From DATKCA01 sp035544675 (GTDB lineage: Bacteria > Acidobacteriota > Thermoanaerobaculia > Gp7-AA8): 28,835 nt of DNA. Made by a program: the position numbers and the translations under genes. The stretch is from NCBI GenBank assembly GCA_035544675.1, contig DATKCA010000122.1:1-28835 (forward strand), written 5' to 3'. The notes under the pieces were generated by a model that worked only from the letters and a program-made list of their open reading frames with translations, had not been told where the DNA came from and searched no databases. Positions 15,008 through 21,666 of the stretch are shown here, one piece after another (positions within the stretch are counted from its first letter, which is position 1; each line of letters starts with the position of its first letter).

Positions 15008-16189
15008 ATGCCTGACATTGCTTCCGAAAACGCATGGGAATCCGACGCGCCGCTCGTGCCGCGCCAGCCGCCGCCCTGGTTCGTACCGGCGCTGGCGTGG
15101 CTGCTCGTCGCGCTGTTCGCGACCGCGCTCCTGGCCGCGATCTTCGTGCAGGTGCCGGAGACCGTGCGCTCCCGCTTCGTCCTGGTCACCGAGGGAGGCG
15201 CCGATCCGATCCAGTCGCCGCGCCAGGCCGTGATCGAACAGGTCCGGGTCAGACCGGGACAGGCCGTGAAGAAGGGAGAGACGCTCTTCGTCATGCGCGT
15301 GGACGCGCTGCGCGACTGGCGGGCGGACACCGATGCGCGCGAGGAGTCGCTCCGCTCGCTCACCGAGAGCTCAGCGAAGCTCGAGGAGGCGCAGGCCGCC
15401 TCGCTGCGGATCAAGGATGGCGAGATCGATCAGGCCGAGCGCGAAGTGGCCTTCCGCACCACACACCTCGGCATCATGAAGGATCTCGTGACGCGCGTTG
15501 AGAAGCTGGCCGCGACCGGCCTCATTTCGGAGATCGAGCTGGCCGCGCAGCGGCTGGCGCTCGCGCAATCCGACAAGGACCTCGAGCTGGCCCGCAAGAC
15601 GCTCAGCCAGCGGCAGCTGGAGCGCCAGGGGCTGGAGAACGAGCGCTCCCGCCAGCGCATCGCCGAGAAATCGGCCGCGGACGAGCTGCGGATCCGGATT
15701 GCGTCGCTGCAGCAGCCGCTGGCTTCGAGTCCGGACGGCCTGCTCGAGATCCGGGCCCCGTACGACGCGGTCTGCGTCGGAGTGACGCAGCAGAACGCCG
15801 GCGGTGTCGTCGCGGCCGGCGAGCCGCTCTGCCAGCTCAGCCCGACGGCGAACCGGCTGCAGGCCCGGCTGGAGCTGCCCGAGGCGGGACTGTCGCGCCT
15901 GGAGTCGAGGCAGAGGGTGCGGCTTCTCTTCGATGCCTTTCCCTATCAGCGCTTCGGCGTGGTCACCGGGGCGATCGACTGGATCACCCCGGCGGCCGTG
16001 ACGCGCGCGCAGGGATCGGAGTTCGTGGCCCTGGCATCGCTGGACAAGGCTTCCATCATCGCCGGCGGCAATCCCTATCCGCTCAAGCCGGGGATGAAGG
16101 GCGAAGCGCGCATCACGGTGGGCCGGCGCGCTCTCATCGAGTTCGCGTTCGAGCCGCTGCGCAGTCTCCGCGAGAACCTCAAGTCATGA
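15008..16189 (+). CDS. HlyD-family periplasmic adaptor of the peptide exporter
   Basis: The protein has 393 aa with one N-terminal membrane anchor (about 24-48) after a Pro-rich cytoplasmic tail. A barrel-sandwich (lipoyl-like) half follows: QSPRQAVIEQVRVRPGQAVK then KGETLFVM (69-96). The middle, about 105-235, is a charged coiled coil (ELARKTLSQRQLERQGLENE). Then come the second lipoyl half (LEIRAPYDAVCVGV), the beta-barrel domain and KPGMKGEARITVG near the end. These are the parts of a membrane fusion protein that joins an ABC exporter to an outer-membrane channel; no TolC gene is in the window. The ATG is one base after the ABC stop, and the stop overlaps the next gene as ATGA. Confidence 0.93.
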   Translation: MPDIASENAWESDAPLVPRQPPPWFVPALAWLLVALFATALLAAIFVQVPETVRSRFVLVTEGGADPIQSPRQAVIEQVRVRPGQAVKKGETLFVMRVDALRDWRADTDAREESLRSLTESSAKLEEAQAASLRIKDGEIDQAEREVAFRTTHLGIMKDLVTRVEKLAATGLISEIELAAQRLALAQSDKDLELARKTLSQRQLERQGLENERSRQRIAEKSAADELRIRIASLQQPLASSPDGLLEIRAPYDAVCVGVTQQNAGGVVAAGEPLCQLSPTANRLQARLELPEAGLSRLESRQRVRLLFDAFPYQRFGVVTGAIDWITPAAVTRAQGSEFVALASLDKASIIAGGNPYPLKPGMKGEARITVGRRALIEFAFEPLRSLRENLKS

Positions 16190-17169
16190 CCCAGCAGCGG
16201 CTATCGCGATTCAAGGTCGAAGAGCTGACCACCAGCAACGAGGCCATGCGGCGCTGCCTGCAGCTCGCCCTCCTGGCCGCGCGCAGCGACATCCCTGTCC
16301 TGATCCTCGGCCGCACCGGCACGGGGAAGACGCTGCTGGCGCAGGCCATCCACAACTCTTCCGCGCGCGCGAAGGGGCCGTTCGTCTCCTTCAACGCCTC
16401 GGCCATGAGCGACACGCTGCTGGAGAGCCAGCTCTTCGGTCACGAGCGCGGCGCATTCACCGGCGCCCAGGGCGCGGTCAAGGGGAAGTTCGAGCTGGCC
16501 AACACCGGGACGCTGTTTCTCGACGAGATCGCCGACATGAGCCCGCTGGCCCAGGCCAAGATCCTGCGCGCTGTGGAGTACGGCGAGTTCGAGCGGGTCG
16601 GCGGCGAACGTATGCTTCGCTCGGACGCGCGCATTCTGTCGGCCACGAACTGCTCGCTGCGCGAGCGCATCCGCGACGGCAGGTTCCGCGACGACCTCTA
16701 CCATCGCCTGGACGGCCTCGTGCTGCTGGTCCCGTCGCTGCGCGACCGTCCCGAGGATCTCCCCTCTCTGATCGCCAGCGAGCTGAAGGCGGCGGCCGCG
16801 GCCGCCGGCAAGCGCGTCACGTCGATCCATCCGGCGGCGATGCACATGCTGGTCAGCTACGACTGGCCGGGCAACCTGCGCGAGCTGCACCACACCATGC
16901 GCAGCGTGGCGCTGTTCTGCGACGGGCCGGTGGTTCTGCCGGTGCACGTCGTCTTCCAGCGCGATCTGGCCGCAGACGTCGACGCCGGCGATGGGCCGGT
17001 GGAGCCGGCGCGCCCCGCGACCGCGGATCTCTCGCTCGACGCCGCGGTGGCGGCCCACGTCCTGCACGTGTACGAGACGACGGGGCGGAATCAGAGGCAG
17101 ACGGCCCGCATTCTCCGCATCTCTCGCGGTAAGCTCGCCCGCCATCTGGCCGCCGCGGCTCCGAAATAG
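16186..17169 (+). CDS. Sigma-54-dependent AAA+ activator lacking a sensor domain
   Basis: The protein has 327 aa. It starts directly with the AAA+ domain: Walker A GRTGTGKT (42-49), the sigma-54-contacting loop GAFTGA (89-94, intact), Walker B TLFLDEIADM (109-118), the Arg finger region FRDDLYHRL (167-175) and sensor II WPGNLREL (227-234). A Fis-type helix-turn-helix ends the protein (about 285-322, TGRNQRQTARILRISRGKLA). No receiver, GAF or PAS domain precedes it, so control must come from a partner, expression level or DNA binding. Its place as the last gene of the exporter operon, together with the TGGCAC elements before the three precursor genes, makes it the likely activator of those genes. 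Confidence 0.93.
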   Translation: MTQQRLSRFKVEELTTSNEAMRRCLQLALLAARSDIPVLILGRTGTGKTLLAQAIHNSSARAKGPFVSFNASAMSDTLLESQLFGHERGAFTGAQGAVKGKFELANTGTLFLDEIADMSPLAQAKILRAVEYGEFERVGGERMLRSDARILSATNCSLRERIRDGRFRDDLYHRLDGLVLLVPSLRDRPEDLPSLIASELKAAAAAAGKRVTSIHPAAMHMLVSYDWPGNLRELHHTMRSVALFCDGPVVLPVHVVFQRDLAADVDAGDGPVEPARPATADLSLDAAVAAHVLHVYETTGRNQRQTARILRISRGKLARHLAAAAPK

Positions 17170-17225
17170 AGCATCGCGGCTCACTCGTGGAACCGCAACG
17201 CGCGCATGCGCAGAGAGCGCGCTCC

Positions 17226-17241
17226 TGGCACTGATCCTGTT
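17226..17241 (+). promoter_or_regulatory. Sigma-54-like promoter element upstream of precursor C
   Basis: TGGCACTGATCCTGTT lies 13 nt before the GTG start. It follows TGGCAC-N-GATC-M-TGTT like the elements of peptides A and B, although the surrounding sequence is different. A sigma-54 start would fall at about 17252. Overlapping it, TATAAC (17241-17246) could act as a sigma-70-type -10 box 7 nt before the GTG. Confidence 0.55.
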
Positions 17242-17253
17242 ATAACAACGCCC

Positions 17254-17415
17254 GTGACATCAGCGAAGCCGGCAGCCGGCAAAACCGAAGTCAAGAAGCA
17301 GGGCGGAGGGGCCAAGCCGATCCGGCTCGACGACCTCATCCCGGCGCGTAATGTCACCGGCGGACGCAGAGCGGTGTTCGGCAGCGTCACGTCCATCCCC
17401 AAAAAGAAGAAGTAA
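17254..17415 (+). CDS. GG-leader precursor peptide C
   Basis: This is a 53-aa peptide from the GTG at 17254 (or 69 aa from an ATG at 17206, upstream of the promoter-like element and therefore less likely). The leader is 37 aa, and its last part, AKPIRLDDLIPARNVTGG, aligns with peptides A and B as KPxxxxxDLxPxxxxxGG. The predicted core is RRAVFGSVTSIPKKKK, 16 aa, very basic and without Cys. No Shine-Dalgarno is visible, and both possible promoter boxes put the start of transcription at or just before the GTG, so it may be translated leaderless. It lies 84 nt after the AAA+ activator gene. Confidence 0.75.
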   Translation: MTSAKPAAGKTEVKKQGGGAKPIRLDDLIPARNVTGGRRAVFGSVTSIPKKKK

Positions 17416-17568
17416 CCGCGCCCGCGATGACGGATGGAGCGCCGCGCTAAACAGGCCCGCGGCCCGAGGCCCTCTCCCTGGCGGCGGCGTCACGGGGGAC
17501 GCCAGCCCGGATCGTCTAAGATGCAGACCCAGCAGCTCACGATCCACTGCTGATTCTGGACTTATTGA

Positions 17569-20127
17569 TTGTTCTCACACTTCTCGATCCGCACGAAATT
17601 CGCCCTCCTCATGACGGTCATCCTGGCCCTCATCTCGGTGGCGATTTTCGTCCTGATCCCGCTGCGGCTGAAGGGTCAGGCCATGGACGCCCTGACGCAG
17701 AAGGCTGCAGCGCTGGGCGAGATGAGCGCCGTGACCCTGGCCCAGGATCTGGCCGGCCGCGACCGCCCGGCCGTGGCCGAGGCTATGCGGTCGGTGCGGC
17801 GCAACCCCGATCTCGTTTTCTTCAGCCTTCGCGACGAGAAGGGAGAGGTCTTCTCCTCGTTCAATCAACTCGTGGCCGAGCAGCCCGACGTCCGCCCGAT
17901 TTCCATGACTCCGATCGGCGAAGCGGCGGCCGGATCCCGGAATGATCCGCGGATGGTGGACCACCAGAGTGTGGGGGGGCTGACGGCGGGAGGCGATCTC
18001 TTCGTCACGCGGACGACTGTCAACTGGCTCGGCAAACCGGTGGGAACGCTCGAGCTGGGCTTTACGACCGACCGGGTCCGGGAGGACATCGCCCGCAGTC
18101 GCGCCGCCATCGCTCTGGTCACTCTGCTGGCCTTCGCCGTCGGCGTGGGGCTCGTGTTCGCGTTCAGCACGGTGGTGACGGGGCCGCTGAGCCGCATCGT
18201 GGAGACCACCGAGAGGATCGCGGAGGGAGAGCTCAGCCAGCGCGCCAACGTGGACACCGACGACGAGGTCGGTCAGTTGGCCCGGTCGTTCAACCTCATG
18301 ATCGATCGCATCGCCGCCGAGCAGTGGGAGCTGGAGTCGCTCAACACCGACCTGGAACGCAGGGTCGATGAGCGGACCCGGGAGGTCACCGAGCAGTTCG
18401 AGGAACGGAGGCGCGCGGAGGAGAGATACCGGGTGCTGTTCGACCGGAATCTGGCCGGCGTGTACGTGGCCACCACCGATTTCACGGTCATCAGCTGCAA
18501 CAACGCCTGCGCGCAACTCTTCGGATACTCCTCGGCGGCGGAGTTCATGGCCCACATGGGCAAGATCGCCCACGCGTCCGATCGCGACCGGGATGCCATC
18601 GTGCGGCGGCTGCATGCGGACAAGCTGGTCACGAACGAGGAAGTGGAGCTGCAGGATCGGGAGGGGAATTCGGTCTGGGCGCTCGAGAACGTCCTGCTCG
18701 TGGAGTCGCCCTCGGGAACCACGCTGGAAGGCATCCTGCTCGACGTGAGCGATCGCAAGCGCGCCGAAAAGGAGATCGCCTATCGGGCCTATCACGATGC
18801 CCTGACCGACCTGCCCAATCGGATCCTCTTTCTCGATCGCCTCGCCATCGCCATCGCCCTGGCACAGCGCCAGAGCCAGCTTCTGGCGGTCCTGTTCCTC
18901 GACGTGGACGACCTGAAGATGATCAACGACACCCTCGGCCACGCCACCGGCGATGAGCTTCTGAGCAAGCTGGCCGGGCGGCTCACCGATACGGTCCGAC
19001 GCAGCGACACGGTGGCGCGCGTGGGCGGTGACGAGTTTCTGATTCTCCTGGCCAACATTGTCTGCGAGCAGGATGCGACCACGGTCGCCGAAAAGGTCCT
19101 GGCCGCCATCACCGATCCGTTCATCGTCAACGGCGAGGAATTGCGCATCACTGCCAGCATCGGCGTTTCGCTCTATCCGACCGACGGCCCCGACGCTCAG
19201 ACCCTGATCAGGAACGCGGACAGCGCCATGTACCAGGTGAAGGGCAGAGGGGGCGACCGCGTTCAACTCTCCGGCCGCCTGGTCGAGCCGACGCTCGGAC
19301 GGATGGCGCTCGAGCAGGAGATGCGCGCGGCGATCGAGCGCGATGAGTTCCTCGTCTACTACCAGCCCCAGGTCTCTCTCACCACGGGAGAGATCCTCGG
19401 CATCGAGGCGCTGGTGCGCTGGCAGACCCCCGACGATTCGGTCGTCCAGCCCGCCTCGTTCATCCCCATCGCCGAGCACACAGGGCTGATCGCCCAGATC
19501 GGGTCGATCGTATTGCGCAAAGCCTGCGCGCAGTACGCGGAATGGCAGAAGGCCGGGTTCGTTCTGCCGCGCATCGGCATCAACGTGTCGGCGCGGCAGT
19601 TCTTTCAGCCGGACTTCGCCGGCAGCATCGAGCGAAGCCTGCTGGAGTCCTGCGTCGACCCGATGGCCATCGAGCTGGAGATCACCGAGAGCGTGGCCAT
19701 GCAGAAGACCGAGCACGGCATCCGCGTGCTGCGCCGCCTGCGCGAGCTGGGCATGACCATCGCCATCGACGACTTCGGCACCGGCCAGGCGTCGTTCGGC
19801 TATCTCAAGCGTTTCCCCGTGGACACGCTGAAAATCGACAGGAGCTTCATCCGGGATGTCTCCGATCGGGCCAGCGACAAGTCCATCGTCATGGCCATCC
19901 TCCTGATCGCGCGCGAGCTCGGCCTGCGCACGGTGGCCGAAGGAGTGGAGACCGTCGATCAGCGCGACTTCGTGCGGCAGCATGGCTGCCAGTCCATGCA
20001 GGGATACCTGATCAGCCGCCCCGTTCCGGCGGTCACCTTCGAGGCCATGTTTCTGAAGCCGGGCGACGCCAGAATCGATCTGGCCGCGGCGATGGGACTC
20101 TCTCCGCCCGTCCTGGAACACACTTGA
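17569..20127 (+). CDS. Membrane HAMP-PAS-GGDEF-EAL protein, c-di-GMP turnover
   Basis: The protein has 852 aa. The N-terminus (SIRTKFALLMTVILALISVA) is a membrane segment, followed by a periplasmic sensor region, a second membrane segment near 178-200, HAMP (about 200-250), coiled coil, PAS (about 285-400), GGDEF and EAL. GGDEF is intact (486-490, VGGDEF) with an intact inhibitory site RRSD (477-480) five residues before it. EAL is intact (613-615, GIEALVRW) with DDFGTG and the AEGVET segment. Both diguanylate cyclase and phosphodiesterase activity are possible. The start is TTG 17569, directly after an in-frame TGA; ATG 17611 would cut the membrane segment. It follows the peptide locus by about 150 nt with no clear promoter. 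Confidence 0.92.
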   Translation: MFSHFSIRTKFALLMTVILALISVAIFVLIPLRLKGQAMDALTQKAAALGEMSAVTLAQDLAGRDRPAVAEAMRSVRRNPDLVFFSLRDEKGEVFSSFNQLVAEQPDVRPISMTPIGEAAAGSRNDPRMVDHQSVGGLTAGGDLFVTRTTVNWLGKPVGTLELGFTTDRVREDIARSRAAIALVTLLAFAVGVGLVFAFSTVVTGPLSRIVETTERIAEGELSQRANVDTDDEVGQLARSFNLMIDRIAAEQWELESLNTDLERRVDERTREVTEQFEERRRAEERYRVLFDRNLAGVYVATTDFTVISCNNACAQLFGYSSAAEFMAHMGKIAHASDRDRDAIVRRLHADKLVTNEEVELQDREGNSVWALENVLLVESPSGTTLEGILLDVSDRKRAEKEIAYRAYHDALTDLPNRILFLDRLAIAIALAQRQSQLLAVLFLDVDDLKMINDTLGHATGDELLSKLAGRLTDTVRRSDTVARVGGDEFLILLANIVCEQDATTVAEKVLAAITDPFIVNGEELRITASIGVSLYPTDGPDAQTLIRNADSAMYQVKGRGGDRVQLSGRLVEPTLGRMALEQEMRAAIERDEFLVYYQPQVSLTTGEILGIEALVRWQTPDDSVVQPASFIPIAEHTGLIAQIGSIVLRKACAQYAEWQKAGFVLPRIGINVSARQFFQPDFAGSIERSLLESCVDPMAIELEITESVAMQKTEHGIRVLRRLRELGMTIAIDDFGTGQASFGYLKRFPVDTLKIDRSFIRDVSDRASDKSIVMAILLIARELGLRTVAEGVETVDQRDFVRQHGCQSMQGYLISRPVPAVTFEAMFLKPGDARIDLAAAMGLSPPVLEHT

Positions 20128-20157
20128 GGGGCGGACCTCTGCGTAACCTCTCTCGTC

Positions 20158-20200
20158 CTCTGTGACTCAGTGGTTTGACTTCAACCACAGAGTCACAGAG
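20158..20200 (-). repeat. REPIN-like palindrome between convergent genes
   Basis: CTCTGTGACTCAGTGGTT (20158-20175) and AACCACAGAGTCACAGAG (20183-20200) form an 18-bp stem with one mismatch around a 7-nt loop. The right arm extended to 20209 recurs with a single change at 24068-24094, so this is a dispersed repeat. Placed between convergent genes it could also act as a transcription end. Confidence 0.8.
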
Positions 20201-20220
20201 ATCACAGAGTTGCGCAGAGC

Positions 20221-20505
20221 TTAACCCCCGCTGAGCGCCGGCAGGATCACGATCTCCGCTCCGTCGCGCACCGGCGTGTCCAGTCCCCGCGCGAAGCGGA
20301 TGCTCTCCCCGTCCACGAAGATGTTGACGTGAGGGCGGATCTCGCCGCGCTCAGTGATCACCCGGTCGCGGATGGCCGGGCTCTCGGACCACAGCAGCGC
20401 CAGCGCGTCCGAGACCGAGCCGGCCGGTCCTTTCACGCGCACTTCGCCGCGGTTCCCGGCCAGCTCGCGCAGCGGCCCCGGGATCACGAACAACAGGGCC
20501 GTCAC
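20221..20505 (-). CDS. MoaD/ThiS-family ubiquitin-like small protein
   Basis: The protein has 94 aa from GTG 20505. It shows the beta-grasp fold pattern (VTALLFVIPGPLRELAG, then HVNIFVDGESIRFARGLDTP, DGAEIVILPALSGG) and ends exactly in Gly-Gly, the activated tail used as a sulphur carrier in molybdopterin or thiamin synthesis and related conjugation. The start overlaps the stop of the BNR-repeat gene as GTGA, so they are translated together. This pairing of a MoaD-like protein with a BNR/sialidase-like partner recurs in other genomes as far as I recall; no moaE or thiG is present here, so the pathway is open. Confidence 0.88.
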   Translation of the reverse strand: MTALLFVIPGPLRELAGNRGEVRVKGPAGSVSDALALLWSESPAIRDRVITERGEIRPHVNIFVDGESIRFARGLDTPVRDGAEIVILPALSGG

Positions 20506-21620
20506 TTCCCCACCCTGGCCGCCTTCACGGAGATGACCGGAGGCAGTCCGTCGCGAACCAGAGCCCACTCCTTCCCCTCGTTCGCGGAGGCGAAGACCTT
20601 TCCGCTGCGCGTGCCGAAGTAGACGCCGGCCGGATCGAGCGAGTCGGCGGCCAGGGCGTCGCGAAGCACTGTCTCCAGCGCGTCTTTCTGCGGCAGCCCC
20701 TTGGTCAGCGCCTTCCAGCTTCCGCCCGCGTCCCGCGTGCGATAGACGCGCAGCTTCCCTTCCGGCGTGCAGCGGAACTGGTCCGATTCCAGCGGCACGA
20801 TCCACGCGCAGTCGGGATCCTCCGGATGAATCGCCATCGCGAATCCGAAATCCGAGGGAACGCCGTTGGCGACGTCGGTCCAGCTCTCGCCGTTGTCGTC
20901 ACTGCGATAGAGCCCCCAGTGGTTCTGCAGGAACATCCTCTGCGGTTGCCGCCGCGACTGCGCGACCTTGTGCACACACTGGCCGAACTCGGGGAACTTC
21001 TCGGGGAGAAAATCGGCGCGCACGCCCTGGTTCGACGGCCGCCAGCTTTTTCCCCCGTCGTCGGTCACGTACATGCCGCCCGTGGACACGGCGATGCGAA
21101 TGCGCTCCGCGTTGGCGGGATCGAGAAGGATCGTGTGGAGGCACAGACCGCCGCCGCCGGGCTGCCAGCGCGGCCGCTGCGGATGGTTCCACAGACCCTC
21201 CACCAGCGTCCAGGTCTCCCCGGCATTCTTCGACACGAACAGCGCCGCAGGCTCGACTCCGCAGAACAGCGTGTCGTCCTCGCGGCCCGCAACGATCTGC
21301 CAGATGTTCGCGAGCGCCGCCCCTGTCCCTTCCGGGAACTTGACGTTCGCCTCTTCGGGATTGGTCCACGTCCGCCCGAAGTCGTCGCTCGATCTGAGCA
21401 GCGCCCCCCAGTGCATGCTCTGCGGCCCGGCCCAGATGCGATGCCGGCCGTCGCGGCCGTCGTACGCCATCGCGTAGACGGCGCTGCCGGGGAAGTAAGG
21501 GCCGCCAACATCCCACTTCCTGCGCCTGCTGTTCGCGCGGAGGACGAACGCGCCTTTCATCGTTCCGACGAGGAGGAGGATGTCGCCCTTGCGGGCAGTG
21601 ATGTGACGTGTTGCCGGCAT
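20502..21620 (-). CDS. BNR/sialidase-like beta-propeller protein
   Basis: The protein has 372 aa with no signal peptide. Asp-box (BNR) motifs are repeated: SSDDFGRTWT, SKNAGETWT, TDDGGKSWR, SDDNGESWT, TRDAGGSWK and SANEGKEWA, each marking one propeller blade. The order and spacing indicate a six-bladed fold related to sialidases and Vps10-type proteins. A catalytic sialidase site (Arg triad with FRIP) is not seen, so the name sialidase should be read as fold only. It is translationally coupled to the MoaD-like gene downstream. Confidence 0.85.
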   Translation of the reverse strand: MPATRHITARKGDILLLVGTMKGAFVLRANSRRRKWDVGGPYFPGSAVYAMAYDGRDGRHRIWAGPQSMHWGALLRSSDDFGRTWTNPEEANVKFPEGTGAALANIWQIVAGREDDTLFCGVEPAALFVSKNAGETWTLVEGLWNHPQRPRWQPGGGGLCLHTILLDPANAERIRIAVSTGGMYVTDDGGKSWRPSNQGVRADFLPEKFPEFGQCVHKVAQSRRQPQRMFLQNHWGLYRSDDNGESWTDVANGVPSDFGFAMAIHPEDPDCAWIVPLESDQFRCTPEGKLRVYRTRDAGGSWKALTKGLPQKDALETVLRDALAADSLDPAGVYFGTRSGKVFASANEGKEWALVRDGLPPVISVKAARVGK

Positions 21621-21634
21621 ACGCGGGATTGTAA

Positions 21635-21662
21635 GGCCTCGGGCCTCGGGCCTCGGGCCTCG
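21635..21662. repeat. Heptamer tandem repeat, 4 x GGCCTCG
   Basis: Four perfect copies of GGCCTCG occupy the gap between the pilB-like stop (21667) and the BNR gene start (21620). A related array, GGGCTCK x4, lies on the other side of the same pilB-like gene at 24031-24058. Confidence 0.9.
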
Positions 21663-21666
21663 AAAA

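Noticed and set aside
17206..17253. ATG 17206 as the start of precursor C
   Set aside because: It would place the promoter-like element inside the coding region and lengthen the leader well beyond the 30 aa of A and B; no ribosome-binding site supports it.
17575..20121. Open frame of about 850 codons antisense to the GGDEF-EAL gene
   Set aside because: The sense frame holds complete GGDEF and EAL motifs; the antisense translation is rich in His, Asp, Arg and Gln as expected for a mirrored high-GC gene.
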